Origin: Agrostemma githago
Taxonomy: Eukaryota > Streptophyta > Magnoliopsida > Caryophyllales > Caryophyllaceae
Direction: 5' to 3'
Assembly (NCBI GenBank): GCA_958450325.1
Contig: OY288251.1
Coordinates: 65,241,666-65,305,665 of the forward strand
Length of the DNA: 64,000 nucleotides
Positions 10,215 to 20,587 of this stretch are shown here, piece after piece. Under the pieces are notes generated by a model. The model had not been told where the DNA came from. It saw only the letters and a list, made by a program, of their open reading frames with translations, and did not search any database. The translations under genes were made by a program, and so were the position numbers. The stretch's first letter is position 1. Every line of letters starts with the position of its first letter.

Positions 10215-13075
10215 TAATTTTTATATATTAAATTTTATTAATATTTTATTTTTGTTTACGATTTAACTCGTATTTCTTAAATAATTATAAAATAGATTCA
10301 TTTTTCAATCGTTTGAACACGTAAAATCCTATTTACCTCGAAAAGTCATTTTTATGCTTAAAATGTATCTTACTTTCGTTTCATTCGATTTACTCATTTT
10401 TTTCTATTCGAGTTTCCGTTTCGACGGTTTATATTCCTAAGTTCATCTTTATATAAACTTGAGTTCTTATTTTAAACTCGAAACTCATTTTAATTACCTC
10501 ATTCGCAAGAATTTTTATTAATATCGAGAAATTGCTATTTAATCTTTTTCTACGCGATTTCGTACATAATTATTTTTGAAACGTGATTTTAATACTACTT
10601 TCTCGTAAACACGTTCTTGTACGAGTTCCGTCTGGTTATTATTATTATTTTTTTTTAAGTGATCCATTTACGATTTTAAGCGCGAGTCGGGCTCAGATTG
10701 TAGCAGACCCGACCGTTTCCCTCATCGGATTGAGACATTTTCGTGGTTCAGTTGAGAGAGTCAAAAACCGACTCAATATTCTCTCCTATCTTCGCTCCAC
10801 TTCCCCTCTTTTTGGCAAACTGTTTGAGTAAGTAGTTACTGACTCTCCAAACTTCTCTTAAACCCCCCCAACGCAATTTTCTTATTCTATCATAACATTG
10901 TACGTATCTCTCTTCTCCTCTTGTCTACAAAAAAAATTGAATTGAACGTAAAACAACAGTAATTTATTCCCAAGTTTCTAATTACCGATCCTATTTCAAT
11001 CTTGAGGGTAATTTAATCACTCCTACTCTCCGTCTCGTTTCCCTCTTTTATTAATTTATAATATGGTTTAATACCATATGTTAATTTATTTTGTAGGTTA
11101 TCATATCAATTCCGACAAAGATGATTATCATAATTGACCCGGATAACACATGACTCGGTATTGCATGATATATATGTTGTAGTTGTTTGTAGTATCGTTT
11201 TAAAATCAAAACTTTATACGAATAAGCATGTTTTAATTATATTGCGAATACGCTTAAGATTTCGTGTTTCTATCGCTTTTAATCTTCTCAATTTATTTTA
11301 CATCGGATCTTCTAAAAGTATTATAAGGCCGAGACTAAAACATACAAATAAGACTTTATTTCTGAATTTTCGTGATTTTAATATAAAGTAGCAAAGTGAA
11401 AGTTTTTATTAATTTTAACATGCATGTTTCAGAATCGACTAGTGTTTTTGAACGATTTATTACTGTTGTTTATAGACTTTATTTTCGAAAAGTTTGAAAA
11501 GAAACTACTGTTTATTTTAAGTCTATTATATGTCTCTAAAATTTCGTAAATTAATTCCAAGTATTTTGGTCACAATAAAATGTTTACGAATAGATGTCGA
11601 AACAGTCCGCGAATCTGTCAGTTGTTGTAAAACTAATTTAAAACCTTTGATACACTTTGAATTTAATTTGGGTAATTTACTTGCATAAACTTTGAAGAGT
11701 TTGATTAATGTTTCCAATTGGTTTTGCTTTAAAATAAATTATTAAACGTATTTTATTAATGAGATACGATCGGGTGTCGAATTCTGTCAGTATGTGAAAA
11801 TACAAATAAAAACCCATGTTTTATTTGGAATTTGGATTTTCTCCAGAAATAAAAGTTGTAACTAAGTTTCTAAAGTTTTCAACCCCGCTGATCTTACGTT
11901 GTTTTGATTTTTAATGATTTAATTACGAATTTTATAGTAAGACAGTGCTATTCCGGAAAATCTGTAAATGTGTAATTTAATACTTTTAATTACTTATAAT
12001 TCAACCTTCTGAGAAATAATTATGATTTTGACTTTCGTTGACTTTTGATCATTAAATATATATTTATAAAATAAGTATAATGTTTATGTCTCGAGGCCTA
12101 ATATAACTATTTTATATATTTCAAATGTTAAACGATTTCTAATTATAATAATACCTATTTTGGAAAGTTAATATTTGAAGAAAGTTTCCCAAATTAGAAA
12201 GTTTTTTTTAAGAACGTTTTGATAATCCTATCGAATTATGACAACGACTTTATTTTGGAGTTATGGAATAAGGACAAGTGTACGGGTAGAGTAATACAGT
12301 CTAAGTTATACGTTTTGCCATCAACTATAAAGTTGGTGTGTCTATATTGAGACACATTGGTCGTTGAACTGAGCATGATTTGTTTTCAGGAGTGTGTATA
12401 TTTTGACCTTAAACTTAGATATCGCATCATGTAAGTCGCCGTCGGGTTGAACTGGATTACGGTTGGTGTCCAGGAGGGGTGTACATTACTTAAGCCAGGA
12501 CCTCGCTGTACGCAGTCTTGTTATAGTTGAGTTGCCTAGTTAGAGACCGAAGTCTAATTTGTTTTGACTGAATTCTCGAACCTAGTTTAGTATGATCTTG
12601 GTGAAAGTCTATTCTGTTACATTGATTGATTTCCATAACGCCGTTATTGTTATTGATTGACATTGATTTGCAGGTTGACAATCATTTTGAAGTATTTTAC
12701 CGTATCATTTTAAATGTTTTCCATTTTCAACTATTTTGATATAATAGTAATTATGCTTTAATATTATGTAATATGACTGGGAGAACTGCCTGAGTTGCTC
12801 CCCACTGAATTGTGCCTGTTATGTTTATAACATGGCAGGTATTATTTGTTCTGGAGTTTGGTGTGAGCTAGCGAGTGGCGTGGATCCTACTCCGCTTGAT
12901 TTATGTTTATTTATGGATTGTTAAACCCATTTGGAGATTTTTTTTAGCCCTTTTGTAAAAAGTGGCATTTGTAACTGACCGTTCTTTCTGTAAAATATAG
13001 AACATCAGTGTGTTTTAATCCCAAATCTACAGTGTTTCCGCCACCGTATTGCATTAGAATTTATAGGGGATTACA
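10215..13075 (-). mobile_element. LTR-like insertion, 2.9 kb, probable solo LTR
   Basis: This A/T-rich block separates two halves of the LINE RNase H domain. On the minus strand it begins TGTAATCCCC, a common plant LTR start. The other end reads AAAAATTA rather than the expected CA, so that terminus has decayed or the class is different. Flanking 5-mers are gaacc (10210-10214) and caacc (13076-13080), one mismatch apart. No coding region is seen; the frames at 10583 and 11134 are short and composition-driven. Confidence 0.65.
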
Positions 13076-14711
13076 CAACCACCGCCAACCTTGGTATCAA
13101 ACTATCAATGGTCCAAGAAGCATCAACATTAATGCTAAGAGCCTCACAGCAACATGAGGATACCCCAAACAGTTGTAAAGGAGTGTCATTCAGGAAATTA
13201 TTTGCAGGGCAGTGAAAATTAGAATTCAGTTTCTCTATGGTAGTTCCATTAGTACACGGAATTGGTTGTAGCTTATTAATATCATCCAGGGCAAGAGATA
13301 AGGGAGTAAGGATTCCCTTGAAGATATGATTATTTCTAATGACCCAAAGCATCCACAATGTACCCATAAATTTGCAGAGAAGCCAATCACCATCATTCTT
13401 TTTTATCAGATAATTAATCCACCTAGTAATCCACGAATTTAAGTCAATAGTAGCAGCAGGCGCACAGTTAAAACCTAGAGGGCCACAAGACCAGAACCTG
13501 GACGCGAGGGGGCAGTCCCTGAAGAGATGCGACAATGTTTCAACTCTATAATCTCCATTGTCATCACAGTGTGGACAATAGTAATGGTAGGGGATACCAC
13601 GTCTCATGAAAGCAGCACCAGTAGAAAGACACTTGTGAAGGATTTTCCAAAGAAGGATATTCCATTTCTGAGGGCAACAAATCTTCCACAAAGTCTTTTT
13701 ACATAACAGCTTAATGTCCTGTGAAATCCTCAAACTGGTAGGATTATTGTGGTCGTCCCAGTGACGATTAAGGGCCATCCTGTGTCCGGATTTAACACTA
13801 TAGTTTCCATCTGAAGTACCAAGCCAGTAGAGCTTATCATTATTTCCAGGATAAGAGGGGATGTAAACTCCTTGTATGCGATTGACCCATTACGGAGTGA
13901 AGAAATGGTTGAGAATATCTGAGTTCCACATCCCAATAAAAGTGAGAAGATCCGAAATATGCATAGGAACATTATCATCATCAATGATGTTCACCCCAGT
14001 TTTAGGGACGGGGATCATGCTTTCGACCCATTTAACATTCCAGATATTAATCTTGCTGTTTTGATTAACACTACTACAAATAAGATTAAAGAGGATGGTT
14101 GGATAAGGAACCGTCCTTTAGGTCGACGTCCTATTAAATCAAATAGCGCGGTTCCAAGAAGGTCAAACCATCCTATTTAATTGCAGAACCGTCCTATTAA
14201 ATTGTTTACAAATAGGACGATTGAAGGCAGAACCGTCCTATTACTTTGTTTACAAATAGAACGGTTATTCTACTGAACCGTCCTTTGTTATCAATTAAAT
14301 AGGACGGTTTGACCTTCTTGGAACCGCGCTATTTGATTTAATAGGACGTCGACCTAAAGAACGGTTCCTTATCCAACCATCCTCTTTAATCTTATTTGTA
14401 GTTAAGGGACCATGTTGTTTGTTCAAGGAGTAAACAAAGGCCCTATTTTATACTTCTTCATCCTCAAGAGCAACCATGATAGGTCCGCTTGATACAATCC
14501 TGACTGGTGCTGCAATTTAGCCTATATTTTACCCCAAACATTTTACTAATGAGAGATTTTGTATCAACCAGAATTTTCCAAGTCAACTTTGCCAGAAGGG
14601 CCTGATTAAAGCACATAGTGTTCCTGATACTAGTTCCACCCTAAGATTTTGGAAGACTTAAAATTAAAACTTCTCCAGTGCACCATACGGGTATCTTTTG
14701 TTCCTGCCCAC
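13076..14711 (-). pseudogene. LINE zf-RVT region and linker
   Basis: A 235-residue frame (13778-13071) carries the reverse-transcriptase zinc-binding domain: W-K, HKCLSTGAAFMRRGI, then the C/H cluster YYCPHCDD...LSHLFRDCPLASRFW. It ends with the start of RNase H (INVDASW, about residue 216). The same frame continues upstream as far as the CACTA insertion (WNSDILNHFFTP, LYWLGTSDGNYSVKSGHR) with one TAA near 13889. Beyond the CACTA element, 14711-14403 supplies the GGTSIRNTMCFNQALLAK block that normally follows the RT domain. The TAA at 13071 comes from the inserted LTR-like block. Confidence 0.88.
14069..14402. mobile_element. CACTA-type foldback element, 334 bp, very long inverted repeats
   Basis: The left end is CACTACTACAAATAAG, the CACTA/Spm signature. 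The right end, reverse complemented, is ACTACAAATAAG, lacking the terminal CACT. Inverted arms of over 100 bp follow (GATTAAAGAGGATGGTTGG... through GGTTCCAAGAAGGTCAAACC). Flanking TAA at 14066-14068 and 14403-14405 fits a 3-bp target duplication. The centre has tandem AACCGTCCTATTA units. It carries no coding sequence and sits inside the LINE. Confidence 0.85.
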
Positions 14712-15120
14712 TGATAAGTGTAGTTTGTAGTGCCTAATTTGCTGTGTTTTGGTCCCATTTTCCTTGCGGAATCGCTCCTTGGGAGCGGTTCAGGGGCTAC
14801 TTATGCTTCCTCTAGCTCGTTTCAGGTTCCCGAGACCATCATGAAGAGTTGGAGCGATTCCGACTCAATACATACACTTTTCGGAGCCAACGAAGCGGAG
14901 GAACGATAACTCGATGCCTTGGATTCGACCCCGAGACCTTGGGACCCAATCCCGAGCCCCTTAGACTCGATCCTGAGACCCGAGAGTCGATGAGAAGTCC
15001 ATGTGAAGCAAGGAGGAACCTTAAAGATCATATTGGAGGCCTACAAGACTCATCCCCGACGGGAAGGAACTCATCCCGTCCGGGATGAGGTGCGCATTTA
15101 GCATTGCTTCTGTTTTGGAC

Positions 15121-15220
15121 CCGTCCCGGGCGGGACCAATCCGTCCCGGGTGGGACCAATCCGTCCCGGGCGGGACCAATCCGTCCCGAGCGGGACCAAC
15201 CCGTCCCGGGCGGGACGAGA
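15121..15220. repeat. Five 20-bp palindromic GC-rich units in the 5' LTR
   Basis: The unit is CCGTCCCGGGCGGGACCAAT with single-base variants. Each unit contains the self-complementary core GTCCCGGGCGGGAC-like sequence. It lies about 50 bp upstream of the TATA-like box of the LTR, so it could be a U3 promoter element; that role is inferred from position only. Confidence 0.95.
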
Positions 15221-15830
15221 CTGTTGTAGCCCGCGTGACGCTTTTCTTCCTCCTTCATTTTTGTAACCCTATAAATACTCCTCCCTTGTAATGTTTAAGC
15301 ACCATACTTTACCCTAGATTATTTTAGGCCTCTCTTAAGCATTCAAAACCCTAATTAACCTCTTTTAATCTCTAGTTAATCTTTAGTTAATCTTAGTTTA
15401 ATCTAGTTTAGATAATCTTGTATTAAGTGGGTTCTTGAAGATTTCTCCAAGCTTGACATCCTTGGAGTTGATTTGGGTTCTTGTTTATGCAAGTTTACAT
15501 CTTTATCTTCATTTGGTTGTTGGTATAATCTTCTCTACTCTTGTTCTTGTTTATTTAATCTAGTTTCAATCTTTTCATATTGTTCTTGTTATTGTTCTTA
15601 TTGTTCATAATGGATGTTTGGTTTTTCATGTTGTTTCCTCTTATTATTGTTGGCTTCTTCTTGATAATGAGTGAGTAGTCTCCTTGTGGGGTTAGTAGGG
15701 GGATTAAGGGTGGATTATGGGTGATTTGGGTTTGATTAGGGGTAAAGGTAACTCTTTTGTTGTTAGTCACATAATGGGCACTCTATGTGTTTGTTGTTTT
15801 GCTTGTGTGAGTAGTAGTGGCCAATGCTCC

Positions 15831-16158
15831 TGTAACACCCCGACCACCACTTGTGGACCGAGTGTCACTTATGGCGCTCAACAGGTCGTGTACTGGCCCC
15901 ACAGATCAACACGAGTCTTTTCCAACGCATTTTGACCTCACTCATGCGCATCCCGGAACCTTCCCAGGAGGTCACCCATCCTCAGACTACTCTCAGCCAA
16001 GCACGCCTAACTGCAGAGTTCTTTTTGAATGGACAACCAGAAAAGAAAGTGCACTTTGTTGACATGAGTAGCACTCATCCGAGCCTCTCAAACCATATCC
16101 AATACACGCTCCTCTGAGGACCATATCCAATATATACTCTTAAACTCGGGGTATTACA
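15831..16158 (-). mobile_element. Cassandra TRIM solo LTR carrying 5S rRNA-like sequence
   Basis: This 328-bp block is absent from the 3' LTR of the host element and is flanked by gctcc at 15826-15830 and 16159-16163. It begins TGTAACACCCCGA and ends TCGGGGTATTACA. On the minus strand, 16022-15960 reads like the 5S rRNA internal control region: GCAGTTAGGCGTGCTTGG, then GAGAGTAG, then GGATGGGTGACCTCCTGGGA. Short LTRs of this size with an embedded 5S promoter are the defining trait of the Cassandra family. Only one LTR is present, so it is a solo LTR left after recombination. Orientation is given by the 5S-like strand. Confidence 0.88.
15960..16022 (-). promoter_or_regulatory. 5S rRNA-like Pol III internal promoter within the Cassandra LTR
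   Basis: The A-box-like (AGTTAGGCGTGCTTGG) and C-box-like (GGATGGGTGACCTCCTGGGA) parts of plant 5S rRNA are recognisable with a few substitutions. The 5' third of 5S rRNA is not evident, so this is not a functional 5S gene. Confidence 0.8.
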
Positions 16159-16678
16159 GCTCCCCATACTTGTGCTCATCTTCTCATTGTTTGTCTATTT
16201 TGTGGTTGTGTTGAGGTTAGTCTTAGACGCGAGAGCGCGAACTTACCTCGGCGTTGGTCTACGTAGCGAGAGCCCGGACCGACTCCAGCAACTAGGGGAC
16301 GCTTACACCCATGATCACCCCAATTACCCTACTACACTTATGAACCCGACCTACCCCACTTTCTTTCATATTTGATTTCATCCTCTTAGTTAGTCAACAT
16401 TTTTCTAGCTCATTGTTTAGTTGGTATTTAGTTGTTTCATTTAGCCTTGTTATAGCTAGTTTGTTATTAGTCTAGTCCTCACCTCCTCTCCCATCATAGA
16501 TTGTAAATTATCGTTCTCTTTGTGTTTGTTTGTGACTTAGTCTTGTTTGTGAGTGGACCTAGCCTAGACACCTCCACCGTCTCCGTGGATATCGACCCTA
16601 CTTGCCCTAGCTACCCACTAGGAATAGTCGGTTAAATATTTGATCGGTAGGATAGACGACAAATCCGCACCATCAATT

Positions 16679-16696
16679 TGGCGCCGTTGCCGGGGA
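16679..16696 (+). other. Primer-binding site, tRNA-Asp type
   Basis: TGGCGCCGTTGCCGGGGA lies three bases after the 5' LTR end and is complementary to the 3' end of tRNA-Asp, as in Athila/Tat elements. Confidence 0.9.
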
Positions 16697-16902
16697 CGGT
16701 GCATGTTTAGACTTAGTTTGCTTATTAGCTAGACTTAGTTACCCCTCTTGTGCTCTTCTTCTATCTCTTGTGCATATTGTGTAGTTTTTCTTAGTTTCTT
16801 TAGCTTATTCTTTCTCTTTGTCTTGGGAAGTGCTTGCTTATTGTCTTTGTCTAGTGCCCAAAAAGCACTAGGTGTTCTCACGTTTGCTCTAGTGTGTAGT
16901 GT

Positions 16903-18603
16903 ATGCCTAGGGGGGGAGGTGAATTCTTTCTCTTCAATCCAGAGCTGGAAAGACTCTTTAGAGCCTTTCGCCAATGGACGATTGGCTGGGTTAGAATCTC
17001 TCAACCAAGTGCTAGCAATACCACCGAAGAACAAGCTCAAGGATCCGACTTTATTGAGCAACCTCAAGGCAATACCGAAGGGATCTTCATAAATCCTTTC
17101 GGTACTTCTCAACCTAGTTCCCCTTCTACTTCTACATCAACACCGTCTACACCGTCCTCTCTCGCATATCCAATAATGCCCAAGTTCTCTTCACACTCGA
17201 CGTTTACGGAGGATGTCTTGCCCGGTCCAATCGCTTTACCGGAGGCATATACCGGCAATTTCGTGGCAAAGACCCAATTTATCCAATTGGTTGAGCGAAG
17301 TCAATTTAATGTTACCAACCGAAGATCCCCATCAACACATGGAAACCTTTTCGGATTATTGCGATGCTATTTCACAACCGGGAATAACCCAAGACCAAAT
17401 CCGGTGGGTACTATTTCCTTTCTCATTGATCGGTAAAGCAAAGCAATGGTTCAAGGGGTTAGACAAGGCGACTCTTGGTATTAATACTTGGAAGAAGCTA
17501 GCATTGGCTTTTTACCAACAATTCTATCCCCCGGAGAAGACAAATCTATTGAGAGCTTCTATCACAGGATTCCAACAACGTGATGAAGAAAGCCTCTATG
17601 AAGCTTGGGAAAGATTTAAAGCCTTGATCCGCTCTTGCCCTCACCATGGTCTTTCACAATGGTTCCTTGTTCAACATGGGATCTATCACATGGAACGGGT
17701 TATATGAAGACTCAAGGGCCATTCTTAACATGGGATCTAATGGAAGGTTTACCGAGGTGGATGATGACCAAACTTGGTCAAGAATTGAAGAGATGGCGGT
17801 CCACAATTCCCAATACTCAAGACCTAGGAAGGCGAATCGAGGAGGTAGGCATGAGGTCGATGCTATCACACAACTAAGCATTGACCTTGGGGCTCAACTA
17901 AAAACTCACATGGAGACCATTGACAAGAAGCTCCAAAGCCACCTCAATCAAGTTCAAAGCGCTCGTTCCTCCAACCAACACTCGATTTGTGAAGTAAATG
18001 CTTTGGGAATTGTGCCTCATACACCTTATTATGGGATGTGACACTTGTGGGATAGTTGGACATGAGCCTATGCATTGTAGGGGAAGTATTGAGCAAGTGA
18101 ACGTCTTTTAAGCGTTCAAACAAGGTGCCCCTTATCCTAATATGTACCAAGCTTCCCATCAAGCCTCTCAACAACAAGCTCTACAACACCGTCCTTATGT
18201 TCCACCTCCCTTAAGAGACAACAATCAAGGGTACCAAGGTTATCAAGGCAACCCAAGGCCTTTCAACAACTTCAAGCAAAATAACCAAGGTACATTCAAC
18301 AACAATCAAGGGTTCCAACAAGGGAACTTCAATCAAGGACATCAAAATTTCAACCATGGCAACAATCAAGGCCTTATTCAAGGCAATTCTCATGGGTTCC
18401 AAGGGAACCATCAACAACAACAAGCAACTCAAGGTATTCGACAAGAAAGCAAGCCAAGGAGTCGGTCTCCTACTCATGATTATGGCATACCTCTAGCCAT
18501 CACAAACACTCTTCATAACCAACAATCTCCTCCTCGGGATTTTGACATGCAAAAGTCAATGTTGGACATGCAAAGGAGTCAATTGGAGACACAAAGAACT
18601 TAA
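16903..18603 (+). pseudogene. Athila-type gag, frameshifted
   Basis: Three overlapping frames together make one gag. 16903-17320 gives the N-terminus (MPRGGGEFFLFNPELERLFR). After a shift at about 17310, 17320-17660 gives the conserved Retrotrans_gag core (LPTEDPHQHMETF, FPFSLIGKAKQWF, ESLYEAWERFKALIRSCPHH). After another shift near 17650, YEDSRAILNMGSNGRF and VDDDQTWSRIEEMA follow. A zinc knuckle CDTCGIVGHEPMHC lies at about 18040-18081. A TAA follows near 18108, then a Gln/Asn-rich tail ends at the TAA at 18601-18603. The breaks make it non-functional as read. Confidence 0.85.
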
Positions 18604-18636
18604 CAAGAAATCATTACTCAACTTCAAAGGGATAAC

Positions 18637-20085
18637 TTGGCAAGAGATGCTCATATGAAGATGCTCGAGACCCAAATAGCTCAACTTGCTTCGGGTAGCT
18701 CTTCAAGGCAAAAGGGACAATTACCTCCTCAAGGTGAAATAGCGAAATTTGAGCATGTGAATGCTATTACCTTGAGGAGTGGTTCATCATATAACTCTCC
18801 CCCACCCCCTAATGAGCATGTACCAATGAGAGAAGTTGTGCCTCCAATTCAAGAAGATCAAAGCTTGGGAAATCCAATAGAGGAGCAAGTCTTATGGGAG
18901 ATTGAGAAACCCCAAGAAGACAAGCTTCCCCCACTTCAAGGAAAAGACAAGGGTAAAAGGAAAGTGTCATTTGAAGAGTCCACCCCTATTGAGCAAAACA
19001 AGATTCAAATCAAGTTGCCTTTCCCAACAAGGCAAATGAAGACCAAGGTGGATTGCCAATATGACAAGTTCCTTAATATTGTGAAGAAGTTGGATGTGAG
19101 TGTCCCATTTACCGAGCTACTTACCCAAATCCCGGCATATGGAAGATTCATGAAAGAAATATTGGCTAGGAAGAGATCCGTCGACAAGGAAGAGACTATA
19201 GCGTTCACAAGAGTGGTGAGCGAGCTTATACAAGGTTCTACACTTCCCAAGTTGAAGGATCCGGGTAGTTTCTTGATCCCTTGCACCATAGGCAACTTCA
19301 AGATTGAGAGAGCATTATGTGATTTGGGTGCGAGTGTAAGCATCATTCCCTATTCCATTTGTGAGCGACTCGGGATGAAGGAGCTCAAGAGTACTTCCAT
19401 TACACTCCAAATGGCCGATATTTCCCTCAACCGACCTTTGGGGATGTTGGAAGATGTGCCAATTAGAATCGGGAAGTTCTTCATTCCGGTCGACTTCCTT
19501 GTACTTGACATGCGGGAAGATGCTATCACTCCCATTATCCTTGGGCGCCCATTTCTACACACCGCCGGTGCTATGATCGATGTGAAGAACGGTAGAATCA
19601 CCTTCGAGTTAGGCAAAGAAAGGCTAGTGTTTGACCTCCAAGGAAACACTTCGCCTACTAACGATGAGTCATGCAATATGATCCACGCCACGGAAGACAT
19701 CGATCTAGGGGTTGAGTTGGGACAAAGCTTGAAGAGCAATTCATATGAGCTTGAGGATGATGATTCCGAGATTTGGGAAGATGAGTGCCCATATCATGGG
19801 TTTAATGACAAGTTGAAAGGCAAGAAGCAAGATGAGCCTCCCTTGGGGCCGCATGAGGACAAGTGGACGTTTGTGTATATCCCGAAGGATCAAAAGTATA
19901 AGTTCAAGCCATTGAACTTACAAGATCGGGACGCCCCGGGAACGTCGAGACAAGGTCATGGAGAACCTTGGTATTTGGATGCTTATATTACTAGCTTGAT
20001 TGAAGACTTTGCTAGGGCCTTCGACTTGTTTCTTCGTGCCCTCGATGGAGATGGAATAGGTTATAGTGTTGTTGAAAAAGATTGA
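18637..20085 (+). CDS. Athila-type gag C-terminus and aspartic protease (open frame)
   Basis: A 482-residue open frame begins at the gag tail (QIAQLASGSSSRQKGQLPPQ). It then shows the Athila linker VNAITLRSG, the SVPFTELLTQIPAYGRFMKE block and a retropepsin domain with active-site CDLGASVSIIPYSICERLG near 19315-19370 and the closing IILGRPFLHTAGAMID near 19540. It ends with a UAA and no RT follows. It is in frame with gag upstream, separated by the TAA at 18601, and was probably part of one gag-pro polyprotein. Acts in retroelement particle maturation. Confidence 0.88.
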   Translation: MARDAHMKMLETQIAQLASGSSSRQKGQLPPQGEIAKFEHVNAITLRSGSSYNSPPPPNEHVPMREVVPPIQEDQSLGNPIEEQVLWEIEKPQEDKLPPLQGKDKGKRKVSFEESTPIEQNKIQIKLPFPTRQMKTKVDCQYDKFLNIVKKLDVSVPFTELLTQIPAYGRFMKEILARKRSVDKEETIAFTRVVSELIQGSTLPKLKDPGSFLIPCTIGNFKIERALCDLGASVSIIPYSICERLGMKELKSTSITLQMADISLNRPLGMLEDVPIRIGKFFIPVDFLVLDMREDAITPIILGRPFLHTAGAMIDVKNGRITFELGKERLVFDLQGNTSPTNDESCNMIHATEDIDLGVELGQSLKSNSYELEDDDSEIWEDECPYHGFNDKLKGKKQDEPPLGPHEDKWTFVYIPKDQKYKFKPLNLQDRDAPGTSRQGHGEPWYLDAYITSLIEDFARAFDLFLRALDGDGIGYSVVEKD

Positions 20086-20587
20086 AGAATGCACCACCCT
20101 TGGTTTGACGGAGTTCCACAAGAACCGTCTCTTATTGTATATATCTCTTCCTTGTAATATTTTTAGGTTTTGTGATATTCTTGTGATTTGGTATTTTGTT
20201 GAGTGATGTGAGGGAGGGACTTTGATGATTGTGTTTTGAGCTTATTTAATAGGTGCGAAGTGAAGATAAATTCTAGAGAGGAGTGGTCATTGTTAGAGCT
20301 TGGATTGGGTGAAGGGGAGTCGGTTTTTGAAGCTTGGAACGAGCTTTGGGAGTTATAGAGGGTTAGAGGACTCATCCCGGCCGAGAAGAGTGCATCCCGA
20401 CCGGGAAGGATGACCCATCCCGACCGGGAAGGATGTCATCCCGTTCGGGATGGGTGTGCAAAAAATTGGGTCTACTGGAGTGCCATCTCGACCGGGACGA
20501 GGTCTTCCCGACCGGGACGGGCAGATCATCCCGACCGGGACCATCCATCCCGACCGGGATGGACCCCTGTTCCTCCTTTGGCCTTTT
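20086..20587. repeat. Athila internal non-coding DNA with CCCGACCGGGA palindrome array
   Basis: From 20371 to 20563 about eight copies of CATCCCGACCGGGA-like units occur, each largely self-complementary. The composition contrasts with the A/T-rich surroundings. The units resemble, but are not identical to, the 20-bp units in this element's LTR. Confidence 0.85.

Larger units (their letters stand above)
14712..16675 (+). repeat. Athila 5' LTR (1964 bp, includes a Cassandra insertion)
   Basis: Subtracting the 328-bp Cassandra LTR and its 5-bp duplication gives 1631 bp, against 1592 bp for the 3' LTR. The difference is accounted for by a 20-bp palindromic unit present five times here (15121-15220) and three times in the 3' LTR. 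A TATA-like tataaatact lies at 15271, just downstream of the array. Confidence 0.92.

Noticed and set aside
15121..15220. Palindromic array considered as a CRISPR
   Set aside because: The units are contiguous and lack unique spacers, the genome is a plant, and the array lies in an LTR.
15028..15291. Open frames on both strands with repeated Arg-Pro-Gly units
   Set aside because: They are translations of the 20-bp GC palindrome array in the LTR, not genes.
15960..16022. Possible functional 5S rRNA gene
   Set aside because: Only the internal control region is conserved, the 5' part of 5S rRNA is not seen and the ends are those of an LTR; better explained as Cassandra.
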